A stretch of DNA of 64,000 bases from Heliocidaris tuberculata (lineage: Eukaryota; Echinodermata; Echinoidea; Camarodonta; Echinometridae): the NCBI GenBank assembly GCA_025618425.1, contig CM046852.1, positions 569,704-633,703 on the forward strand, in the 5' to 3' direction. A model generated the notes under the pieces. The model saw nothing but the letters and a program-made list of their open reading frames with translations, was not told where the DNA came from and ran no database searches. The translations under genes and the position numbers were made by a program. Positions 35,252 to 45,176 of the stretch are shown piece by piece (positions within the stretch are counted from its first letter, which is position 1; each line of letters begins with the position of its first letter).

Positions 35252-37056
35252 ATGTCAGTAACTGACTTAGATAATATGATTGCAGATAAAGGTGGGGCTT
35301 CACCACCTGTCGGAGGTCGACTGAGGTTGTTTTATGATAATTGGTGTCAACTTACTTCAGACCCTTTCATTTTGTCAGCAGTAGAGGGCTACATTATTGA
35401 ATTTGATGAGGCATTGATGCCCCCTAAACGATCTAAACCCCTCTTTCCATATAAGCACAATGCTTCAGATAAAGCTGAAAATAACAGAAGAAATCTTTAA
35501 ACTTGTGTCGAAAAACGTACTTGAAAAGTGCGATGAGATTGAAGGAGGTTTTCTATCGAATATTTTTACGAGAACTAAGAAGAATTTCGGGCTCCGCTTT
35601 GGACCTCTCTGACTTAAATAAAAGCTTAGCATACCAACATTTCAAGATGGATAACATCCATACCGCTACCCTCCTATTGTCTCCAATCTGTTACCTAGCC
35701 TCAGTCGACCTCCGTGACGCATATTACTCAGTATCCATTGATGCTTGTTTCCGCAAATACCTCAAATTCATGTGGGAAGGTCAGTGCTGGAGGTTCAAAG
35801 CCCTCCCAAATGGCTTGAGTACTGCCCCCAGGTTATTCACTAAGCTGCTCAAACCAGTCTTTGCCCACCTCAGGGAAGAAGGACATGTGGTCCTTGGCTA
35901 CCTTGATGATACTATCATTGTTGGGGAAACAAAAGAAAAGGCAGAAAGGGCAGTTATAGCAACCACCAAGCTTCTAACCCAACATGGTTTCATTATCCAT
36001 CCAGACAAATCTGTTCTTAAACCCACCCATGAGCTCCAATTTCTTGGGTTTCATTTGGACACAGCACAAATGACTGTGAAACTCCCAGCAGATAAAATGC
36101 AGGAAATTGTTGAAGTGTGTACAGAGCTGTTGAAGACACCGAACCCTACAATCAGACAGGTAGCTAGGGTCATAGGGAAAGTGGTTTCCACATTCCCAGC
36201 TGTACAATATGGGCCACTGCACTACAGAGCTTTAGAGAAAGACAAAATAAGAGCACTCCAGATCAATAAGGGCCATTTTGATCGGCACATGAAGTTGTCG
36301 GTAGATGCTAGAACAGAGCTTCAATGGTGGGTCATTCTCCCCAATTAGACGGGAAAAACCTGATTTAGAGTTACGAACAGATGCTAGTGGGGCTGGTTGG
36401 GGAGCCACTGATTTACATACACAAACAGGAGGCAGGTGGAATGAGCATGAATTGTCCTTGGCAAGAGATAATCAAATCAACTACTTAGAAACTTTGGCAG
36501 CAGGCTTTGGGTTGGAATCATTCTGCTCACACAAACGTAATCTTCATGTCTTGCTAAGGACAGACAATACTACTGCTTTAAGCTATCTCAATAATATGGG
36601 AGGCATTAAATCCCCTGAGTGCAATAAACTAGCTTGCTCCATCTGGGAGTGGTGCGTTAATTAGAGAGGCATATGGGTCACGGCATCCCACTTGCCAGGC
36701 AAATTCAACACTGAGGCTGACTTGAAGTCAAGGAAGTTTACAGGACAGAGTGGATGTTGAATAAACAAATGTTCAGAAATATTGTAGCTCATTTTGGGCC
36801 ACCAGAGATAGACCTCTTTGTCTCCAGATTAAATACACAACTCAAGAGATTTGTAACTTGGTACCCTGACCAAGACGCAGAGTCTGTAGATGCATTTACA
36901 TTAGATTGGGGAACCTTGAATTTCTATGCTTTCCCCCCTTTTTGCCTCATTCCCAAATGTATTCAGAAGATAAGGGCTGATGGAGCAAGAGGGTTACTGG
37001 TAGTGCCAAACTGGCCAACTCAGGCTTGGTTCCCATTACTACGGGGCCTGGCTTGA
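35252..37056 (+). pseudogene. DIRS pol: RT, RNase H and methyltransferase-like region, several stops
   Basis: The N-terminal segment (35252-35500) has RLRLFYDNWCQLTSDPF. After a stop, 35503-36348 holds the RT fingers/palm with SVDLRDAYYSV and the YLDD active site (GYLDDTIIVG). 36305-36664 is RNase H (LRTDASGAGWG, ETLAAG, LRTDNTTALSYL). 36754-37056 is the FGPPEIDLFVSRLN...WPTQAWFPLL region that follows RNase H in DIRS elements. In-frame stops and frame changes near 35500, 36345 and 36662 show it is dead. Confidence 0.82.
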
Positions 37057-37148
37057 GAGGAACCTATGCTAATTCCTAGAAATGAAAATCTTCTCATGCT
37101 GCCAGTGTTAAATACTCCTCACCCCTTACATGAACATCTTGATCTCTT

Positions 37149-37965
37149 GTGTTACAGATTATGCGGGGACCCTTCCAGAAGCAAGGTTTGAGCAAGACTG
37201 CCATTGACATTATAGTTGCTTCATGGAGAGCAACAACAACCAAGCAATATCACACTTACATCAAGCAGTGGAAAGGTTTCTGCTCAGCTAAAGGCATTGG
37301 TCATCTCCAAAGCAAAGTGGAAATTGTTGTGGAATTTTTGAGCGAGTTGTACCTTGGAAAACACTTGGGCTACAGTGCCATTAACACTGCACGTAGTGCA
37401 CTGTCTTCCTTTTTAGTGCTGGAAGATGGAGCACACAATGTGGGAACTCACCCCCTTGTCAGCAGACTTATGAAGGGAATTTTTCAGCTTCGACCACCTC
37501 GTCCAAGGTATAAGGAAATTTGGGACGTCAGTGTGGTCTTTGCACACCTCAGCAAGCTTTGCATTAAAGCAAAGTAGACCAGGAAACTTTGGATGCCAGA
37601 TCCATCTGAGTGCTTACCCTCCAGATCGACGGCTGTGTGTAGTCAGGTACCTCAAGGAGTACACTCAACGCACAAAACTTTTGAGGGGAAATGAACGCTA
37701 TCTATTTGTAAGCTACAAGAAGCCCTTCAAACGTGTGTCATCATAAACTATCTCCAGGTGGATCCGCTGTGTCATGAAAAATGCAGGGATAGATGTGTCA
37801 AAGTACAAATCGCACTCAACTAGGGCAGCTGCAACTTCTGCAGCAAAGATGGCAGATGTCCCTGTGTCAACGATCTTGGGACAGGCTGGATGGTCCAATG
37901 AAAGGACTTTCCGGAACTTTACAACAAACCCTTACAGTCTAATGAGAGAAACAACGCCTTCATGA
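37149..37965 (+). pseudogene. DIRS tyrosine recombinase, broken
   Basis: The N-terminal SAM-like part (37149-37577) reads QWKGFCSAKGIG...YSAINTARSALSSF. The middle shifts frame between 37570 and 37770. The end (37774-37965) has KSHSTRAAATSAA, the HxxR box, and GWSNERTFRNF. The first catalytic Arg region appears to be missing at the frame break, and the usual FY of the nucleophile is FT here. The enzyme would integrate the circular DNA copy without making target duplications. Confidence 0.75.
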
Positions 37966-38269
37966 AAGGACTCATGAATTAGACGCATCATGCATTTTCC
38001 TTTGCCAATTATTTAACTGTTAAATTTGTTGGTGTTCTACAGAATTCATGTTTATGAGAACTTCATGGACTGGTTAAAGTTTACCAGAACTAAAGAGTTG
38101 TTTTTATGAGTTTGCACAACTTTTAATGCTGATTGCTACGGTCATCTGCTTTATTACTGTTGCCAGAGCAGATTGTCAAAGCCGTGAAGGTTTGAACTGT
38201 TGCGTAGAAATGTGCCAGCTGAGCTTCAAAATCTCAATGTAATTTCTACCGAAAATTATGAAATAAAAT

Positions 38270-38534
38270 AGAAAGATTAAACGAAAACTTACCGTTTGAA
38301 GTTTGATCTTTATTTTATGAAGAATTTGAAGGGAGAGATTACATTCCCACCTCTCCCTCCCTCAGAACTTCAAACCATTATCTGTAAGTCATCTTTCTAT
38401 TTTCAGCCGCCACATTTCTTGCTTTCAAAATTGACTGCGCATGCGCGAGCGGGATCTCAATGTAATCTCTCCCTTCAAATTCTTCATAAAATAAAGATCA
38501 AACTTCAAACGGTAAGTTTTCGTTTAATCTTTCT
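38270..38534. repeat. 77-bp inverted repeat at the DIRS right end
   Basis: Arms 38270-38346 and 38458-38534 appear fully complementary by eye, with a 111-bp spacer that itself contains the complement of the DIRS left end. A long hairpin is expected in single strands. Confidence 0.85.
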
Positions 38535-41350
38535 AATAATAATGATTGTAATGATGTTAATAAACTGAAATGCATATATTTAAATGCTAAAAGTGTGGTA
38601 AATAAGACTGATGAAATAAGAACTATTATACAATGTGAAAAACCACATATATTTCTCATTACTGAAACACACTTATGTGATGAAATTTTGTCTACAGAGA
38701 TATTTCCTGAAGATTTCAAAGTAATAAGGAGGGACAGGAATAGACATGGGGGTGGTGTTCTTATAGCTTATCGTAATGATTTATCTGTACTCCACAGACC
38801 AGACCTTGAATCCGAATGTGAAATAATTTGGTGTGAATTATTATGTATAGATCATAAATCTTTATTTTTAGGCGTGTTTTACAGGCCTCCAAGTAGTAAG
38901 TTAGATATTTTACATGAGTTAAATAAATCTATGTCCCTAATATCTAATAATGGCAAAAGGTTGCAAAACATTGTTTTAACAGGTGACTTTAACTTAACGA
39001 ATTTAGTATGGGCCGATGGATACCATGTAACATCGGACAACTCTGAGCTTACAAACTCTTTTATTTCGATGATTGATAAAACTTTCTTTATCAACATGTA
39101 TGTCAATCAACTAGGATTACTGAATCGACAAGTAATATATTAGATTTGATATTTTCAACTCAACCATCACATGTGAGTAATGTCGATTTATTTCCTAGTA
39201 TAAGTTATCACGAGGCGATAAGATTTACATTGGTTTGTTACATAATTAAACACGAATTTAAGAAGAGAAAAATATACTTTTATTCCAAAGGCAATTTAGA
39301 ACAGTTTCATAATGATTTAAAAGACGCTACATTACTAGATGAAAACAATGAATATGATGTAGAACACCACTGGCAATCGTGGAAACATGTTGTGATGAAG
39401 ATTTGCGATGCAAATATCCCACATGGCAATGTGACAAAAGGATCTAATGTTCAATGGATAAATAAGGATGTTTAAAAAAATGATTAAAAAAACGAAATAG
39501 AATGTTTAACAGCTAAAAAGTCACGTAAAGAATCTCACTGGGAAAGGCATCGACAGTTAAGGAGAGAAGTAAAGAAGAAAATTAAATCTAATTATGTGTA
39601 TTTTTTAAGGAATGATTTGTGTAAAAGTTCAAAACATAACCTGAAATTGTTTTGGAGTTTCATAAAGTCTAGAAAATCTGATCATAGTACGGTTGAATGC
39701 TTAAATGTCAATGGCACGGTTATAACAGAAGATCAACAAAAGGCTGATGCTTTCAATGTACAATTTAATCAAGCTTTTAAAAATCACGTAAGCCCCTCAA
39801 CACCTGAATATAGCAGTAAAGCACCTATTATGAAGGATATTCAATGTACAGAGACTGAGGTTTTAAAATTGTTGAAAAGTATAGACGTTTCAAAAGCACA
39901 GGGACCTGATGAAATATCTCCACGTTTGTTAAAGGAAGGTGCAGACCAATTAACGACTTCTTTATGTAAACTTTTTAACATGTCTTGGTCATCCAGAATT
40001 TTACCAGAAGATGGCTAAGAGCAAATGTTTGTCCTATATATAAAAAAAGACAACAAAGAAGACGCTGGTAATTACCGGCCAATATCTTTAACGTCTGTTG
40101 CATGTAAGATTTTAGAAAGAATAGTCTGCAAACAGCTTTTCCAGAATTTTAACAATAATAACATTTTATGTGATAACCAACATGGTTTTCGTGAAAAAAG
40201 ATCATGCGAAACTCAATTAGAAGAGGTTATCGATGATTGGTCATATATTTTGGAAACAGGTTCAAGTGTTCATAATGCTTTTCTTGATTTTGCTAGGGCA
40301 TTTGACAGTGTGTCCCATGAACTTTTAAGAACAAAACTACTAGTATATGGTGTGAAATCAAATAATTTAAATTGGATAATTAATTTTTTACAGAAAAAGA
40401 TCGCAAAGAGTTGATATTAATGGTGAATTTTCTTCATGGATTGATGTTAAATCTGGAGTTGCTCAAGGCACAATTTTGGGTCCGGCGTTATTTCTATGTT
40501 TTATTAATGATATATCTAATAACATCGCCTCTACCATTAGATTATATGCTGATGATTGCATTTTATATCGTCGTATTTCCACTTTAGACAATTGTAAAAT
40601 TTTACAAAATGATCTGGAAGTTTTAAATCATTGGTCTAAGACATGGATGCTCGATTTTAATTCATCTAAATGTAAGATCATGACGATGTCTCGGAAGCTT
40701 CACGATATAGGTTACACATATACTATTGATGGTCAGGAGTTACAAAATACAATGTCAGAGAAATATTTAGGTCTTATGGTAAACAATACTTTAAATTGGA
40801 ATGATCATTGTTCTGAATTACATGTGAAGTGCAATAGACTTGTTGGTATTATTCGGAGGAACTTTGTTGACTGTCCAAAATCTGTTTTAAAAAATCTTTA
40901 TGAATCTTTAGTACGCTCACGTTTGGATTATTGTTGTATAGCATTGGATCCATATAGAAATTCACAAAAACAATTAGTCGAACGAATTCAAAAACGCTGT
41001 TTAAGAATGATGTGCAAAGACTGGAGTACTAGTTATAATACGTTACTTACTAAAGTTAAGTATGAATACACTAGAGAATAGACGAAGTACCTCCGACTTG
41101 TGTTTTATAACAAGCTTGTTAATGGTTTAATAGATATAGGACATAAAAAACAGGTGCACACCTGCGAACAGAATTGGAAGAAACGATCATAACTTAAAGA
41201 TGCATGTGCCCTTCGCAAGAACAGATTATAATATGAACTCATTTTATCCTAAAACCATAAATGATTGGAACAAACTTCCGAAGTATATAGTCAATATGAA
41301 AACTCTTAGCATGTTTAAAAAAGCGTTAAATAACCATCTCAACCCACATA
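38535..41350 (+). pseudogene. LINE ORF2 (endonuclease and RT) with multiple frameshifts
   Basis: 38595-39143 carries the AP-like endonuclease (ITETHL, FYRPPSS, LTGDFNL). After frame changes, RT motifs appear at 39596-40018 (SKAQGPDEISPRLLK), 40025-40414 (NYRPISLTS, NQHGFREKRS) and 40476-41081 (GPALFLCFINDI, LYADDCILY). A jockey/CR1-type C-terminus follows (FYPKTINDWNKLP). ORF2 nicks target DNA and primes reverse transcription; this copy cannot. Confidence 0.82.
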
Positions 41351-41651
41351 GTTAATTTCACAGATACTTTACCTCAACTAAGTAATTTTGTACTCTGCAG
41401 TCCTACATTGTTTTTACTTGTAATTATAACTATTGTCTTTGTTTACATTTTTAAAAATAATACCTTGTGCAATATGTTTATGATATTGAATCTACTTGTT
41501 GTTTATATCCGGGAAACAGACTTGTATGGGTTGGTCAAACCTTTTTTGTTTACCCGAGACATGTTTTTATAATGTCTGAACAAATTCAAATCAAATCAAA
41601 TCAAACCAAATCAAATCAAGAATGTGCTAGAGAGTTCTGAAATATCAGAAT

Positions 41652-43070
41652 TTACATCACCACTTTGATGAAATACAGTTTCTTACAACAGGCAAAAGCA
41701 AGCATGGTTGGAGAGAGGGAAACCAGGTAACACCAATCACCCTCCAGTGTCAGGTTCAATGCATTGAACTTAGATTTCTCCTTCAGGTTCAGACCATCAA
41801 AGCCATAGAGTCTAATCACAACGTTACCGTTCTTACGATCAACACTCGCTACATACACCTTATCCTGCTCATCCACGGTCGCATACAGGCAGACATCGCT
41901 TGAAGCTTGAAGAGGCTTCCCAGCATTCCCATCCCTGTCATACACAGTCACCATGCTTGGACTGAGGTAATCACATGAACTTGTGACAATCAAACCCGCC
42001 TTGGTTGCATATGCCTGGTAGGTGATGTTCTGTTTTGTTTGGACTGTGTGTGTAAGTGTGCTTCCTGCCGGGTCATAGATGTAGACGTGGTTTGCAAAGT
42101 TGGTAACGAAGATTTCATCTGATGGGCTTCTGCTTAATTTGATAGAGGAGTATCTATTGCTTGCCACGTGGATAGTTGATTTCCTGGACCCATTTGGGGA
42201 ACAGATGTGTACTTCGGTATCACTCGTCGATATACATAGCGTCCTATCTCTTTGAAACACAAGATCACAACAATGATTGGAACAGCTTGGTATATTTGTA
42301 TACTGCTGCTGTTTAGCTTTTGAATCAATGATATCTATACCATGTGCATTCATATATCCAATAGCCACACTTTCATCAGAGTAGTTGGTCATCCCACCCA
42401 TTACTCGACGTATGTCTACACACTGAATCACTTTTAACTCGGGATCTGATCGTAAGATGTTTCCAAGATCAAGACAAGTATTATCTGCAGGCTGCAACCT
42501 CTTCTTCTGTGCTTTCTCTGTTATGGCTGTTGCAGAAGTGTCATCAGTCATGTCGATACTTCCCTTCAGCATGCCACCTCTTGCAGGCTCGGTTTCTGAT
42601 TCTGAGATGTTCCCGAGCTCAAGAATTTTGTAATCTGCAGGCTGGAATCTCTTCTTCTGTGCTTTTTCCGTTATGTCTGCTGCAGAAGTTTGATCAATAA
42701 CCTTCTTCAACATGCCTTCCAGCTCCTCACACAGCAACGTGTGAGCAGATAGACTTTCCGCCTCAAGACAACCTAGTCTGTCATTAGCCACCAGATCCAG
42801 CGAACTACAAATGCTTTTGATAGTCTGTCTGTCGTTGGATTTCAGAGCGTTGAGATCGTCATCGAAACTACGCTCTAGATCATCGATTTGCTCAACGAGT
42901 ATACGTTGGTTTTCTTCTAGTTGCTTGGCCTTGTTATGATAGGCTTGGCTGACCTCTTCCCGTAGTTTATGTATGGCAGTGTGTACTTCACTACGCTGTG
43001 ACTCCACATTCTGAATGTTCTTCTCCAGTTCTGATTTCTTGGCTGTACAATGTTGGACAAGATCATTCAC
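41652..43070 (-). CDS. TRIM-like gene copy D, exon 2 (expanded coiled-coil/linker and propeller)
   Basis: Acceptor TTTTCTATTTTTCAG ends at 43071 and the exon runs open for 472 residues, 51 more than copy A. The excess is an in-frame internal duplication: the segment with EKAQKKRFQPAD and LGNI appears twice (second copy EKAQKKRLQPAD). Propeller-like strands follow (VYIYDPAGSTLTHT, VTVYDRDGNAG, IRLYGFDGLNL). Only about 30 bp after the stop the sequence enters the LINE insertion, so its native 3' UTR has been moved 9.3 kb away. Confidence 0.83.
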   Translation of the reverse strand: MNDLVQHCTAKKSELEKNIQNVESQRSEVHTAIHKLREEVSQAYHNKAKQLEENQRILVEQIDDLERSFDDDLNALKSNDRQTIKSICSSLDLVANDRLGCLEAESLSAHTLLCEELEGMLKKVIDQTSAADITEKAQKKRFQPADYKILELGNISESETEPARGGMLKGSIDMTDDTSATAITEKAQKKRLQPADNTCLDLGNILRSDPELKVIQCVDIRRVMGGMTNYSDESVAIGYMNAHGIDIIDSKAKQQQYTNIPSCSNHCCDLVFQRDRTLCISTSDTEVHICSPNGSRKSTIHVASNRYSSIKLSRSPSDEIFVTNFANHVYIYDPAGSTLTHTVQTKQNITYQAYATKAGLIVTSSCDYLSPSMVTVYDRDGNAGKPLQASSDVCLYATVDEQDKVYVASVDRKNGNVVIRLYGFDGLNLKEKSKFNALNLTLEGDWCYLVSLSPTMLAFACCKKLYFIKVVM

Positions 43071-43351
43071 CTGAAAAATAGAAAAACAAGTTTTAGAGCA
43101 AAATGAATGATTCATCCTTGAATGTTACATTCAGTGGCATATCTAAGGGGGCAGAGGGGCATAGGCTACGGGAGGGCGCAAAAACGAAAAAGAGGGAAAG
43201 AAAAAGGTGAGAAAAGGAAGGGGGAAAATGTGGAATTGAAGGAATGTTATGTTCCCTATAAGCCAGCGCAAAGTATAAGAGATAGAGTTTCTAGAATGTT
43301 TAAACATGATTAAGGGTTTAAAATGCGAAATTTTTCTAAAGCGCCGTCGCA

Positions 43352-43354
43352 TTG

Positions 43355-43383
<29 letters not shown>
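43352..43383. repeat. CT microsatellite
   Basis: Uninterrupted TCTCTC run in the copy D intron. Confidence 0.95.
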
Positions 43384-43386
<3 letters not shown>

Positions 43387-43710
43387 CATGTTTCTTCACG
43401 ATTTCAAATTTTCGCGTCCTAATTAAAAGATATAGTGCATAGATAGCGTCTTTACATGGTTCCAAAATTCGAAAAATTCTAACACTCGTTCGTACATGTT
43501 TCCTTGCATATAAGTTTCAGGTTCTCGTTGAATATTGAGCCCCAAATAGCATTTTCAAAGATTCAGCATTCGAAAAATATCCTAACTTTCAGTCACCTTA
43601 CTTATCATTCCTCGAAAATCATTATTTCAGGGTTTTCTTTAATCCTGCGCCCCGATTAAAGGTAGGATTGTATAGCTTTTTCAATGTTGATATATTTTGA
43701 ATGAAAGACC

Positions 43711-44049
43711 CCTTTCACACTCCCTGTTAGACCGCTCCAAGTTAGACCGCTCTAGAGGAACGGTTCTTGAAGAACGGTTTGATTGCTTTCACACTCCGCA
43801 CATTTTTTATGTCTCAAATCGCTCAACGAGTCAAAGTGGTCTTATTGCTATGGCAGCTCAGGTCAGCGGGTTAATTTTTTTCGCGCGGAATTCAAACCGT
43901 ATACTGCCTGCCTGATGCATTTATCTTTATATCTTTCCAAGGCTTCTTTTTTCCACTTTCCTTTTTTCTCCGTGTGCATATCATACTATCATCTTGTCTT
44001 TTTCACCTTTCCTTGTGTTTTCCTTTGTTTGCATCATTCTATCGTCTAC
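43711..44049. mobile_element. Possible left part of a DNA transposon interrupted by the LINE
   Basis: CCCCTTTCACACTCCC and two copies of GTTAGACCGCTC, GGAACGGTTCTT and 'tttcacactccgcac' resemble TIR-type ends. 50140-50185 carries the related 'tttcacactgcacgttagagcggtc' and 'aagaaccgttcc' in inverted arrangement. Both LINE flanks share the same pyrimidine-rich minisatellite. No clean right end or TSD found. Confidence 0.35.
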
Positions 44050-44309
44050 AATCAATAGCATCAATAGCATCGTCGGTGGTAGAAAGAGACCATGTGTCAG
44101 CTCCTCCCGTTCTCACGCTAGGGCGTAAAATTACGTGCTCCATTCAATCGACACTCAGATATTGCAGATGATCTTTTCAATACAACTGTTATTAGGTAAC
44201 CTATTGAGGTTGTTGCTTAGAAAGCTCTTTTAAGCATAATTGCTTTGATTTGTGAGGTCATTTTACCGGAAACTATTGTGTTGTCCCACATACTGACATT
44301 GGTGTAAGT

Positions 44310-45176
44310 ATGGAAGCCTCCAACCAATTTAGTGCGCTGAAGGATGAAGTAGATGGTGAAGTTTCCTTCAGGAGTGCAATAGCAGAGGCTGTGGAGCATG
44401 CAGTATCGGAGCAGTCTGGGTCGAAGACGAAGTCTTTGACTAATGTCAACGTGAGTGCAGAACAGGTGAAGATGGGGGAGCTGGTGTCTAGTGTGGTGGC
44501 AGCTATACAGCCACTTATTGTGACGGCTGTGACAGCAGCAGTCTCATCTGCACTGGAGGGCACGGTAAAGAATATTCTAGAAGGCTTAGAAAGGAAGTTT
44601 AGTAGCGTAGAACAGATGAAATGTGAGGTGAACAAGAATAGGTTCTCGATCGATAGGCTCGAGCAGTACTCGAGGAAGGATTCAATTAGGATCCATGGCA
44701 TCGAGCTGAAGGAGGGGCAGTCTACTAATGATGCCATTATCAAAGTCGCTAGTGCCATGGGAGTTAACATCAGTGCCAATGACATCAGCACAAGTCACGT
44801 TATTCCAAGGAAATCGGGATCGGGAGACGATGGCGATCGAGCTAAGAGTTCGGGCAAAAAGACCATCATTGCCAAGTTCGTACGCCGTGATGTCAAGATC
44901 GACATCATGAAAAGCAAGAAAAAACTAAAGTACTTAGATAACTACAAATTGACATACGTGAACGATGATCTTACGCCTCTGCGCAATTCTATGATGAAAG
45001 CGTTAAAGAAAGACTCATCCATCAAGTCGTGCTGGTCTATGGATGGTAGGATCCTGTGTACACAGCTTTCTGATGGGCGGGAAGTCAAGAAAGTGATTGA
45101 TTCCCCCGACGACCTTTGGAAGGTCGGATGGGATGAAAGAAAAGTCATGGACCTTGGGTTTTACCCCAAATACTAG
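44310..45176 (+). CDS. LINE ORF1 protein, 288 aa
   Basis: An acidic start is followed by a hydrophobic/Val-Ala helix, a coiled coil (VKNILEGLERKFSSVEQ...RLEQYSRKDSIRIHGI) and an RNA-recognition-like domain (TIIAKFVRRDVKIDIMKSKK) with a basic C-terminus. The layout resembles L1 ORF1, a trimeric RNA chaperone that packages LINE RNA. The ATG at 44310 is the first Met of the open frame. It ends in TAG; the frame continues open after it. Confidence 0.8.
   Translation: MEASNQFSALKDEVDGEVSFRSAIAEAVEHAVSEQSGSKTKSLTNVNVSAEQVKMGELVSSVVAAIQPLIVTAVTAAVSSALEGTVKNILEGLERKFSSVEQMKCEVNKNRFSIDRLEQYSRKDSIRIHGIELKEGQSTNDAIIKVASAMGVNISANDISTSHVIPRKSGSGDDGDRAKSSGKKTIIAKFVRRDVKIDIMKSKKKLKYLDNYKLTYVNDDLTPLRNSMMKALKKDSSIKSCWSMDGRILCTQLSDGREVKKVIDSPDDLWKVGWDERKVMDLGFYPKY

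Larger units (their letters stand above)
33627..38534 (+). mobile_element. DIRS-type tyrosine-recombinase retrotransposon (decayed)
   Basis: Gag, RT, RNase H, an extra pol domain and tyrosine recombinase are in that order on the plus strand. There are no LTR direct repeats or TSD. Instead, 39 bp at 33627-33665 is the exact complement of 38231-38269; 33652-33689 is complementary to 38429-38466; and 38270-38346 is complementary to 38458-38534, the right end. Inverted termini plus an internal complementary region are diagnostic of DIRS elements, which replicate through a circle. It sits between ORF1 and ORF2 of the LINE. Confidence 0.88.
32311..41617 (+). mobile_element. LINE (CR1/jockey-like) split by a DIRS insertion, TSD AAGAA
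   Basis: AAGAA occurs at 32306-32310 and 41618-41622, and the joined outer flanks reproduce the continuous sequence seen at 6420-6440. The 5' end carries AAGATGGCGCCC. ORF1 and ORF2 remnants are on the plus strand and the 3' end is an AAATC microsatellite (about 41584-41617). The DIRS element occupies 33627-38534. Clade is inferred from the RT and C-terminal motifs only. Confidence 0.8.

Noticed and set aside
44273..44791. 172-residue minus-strand frame over LINE ORF1
   Set aside because: Shadow of ORF1, which has coiled-coil and basic-domain structure on the plus strand.
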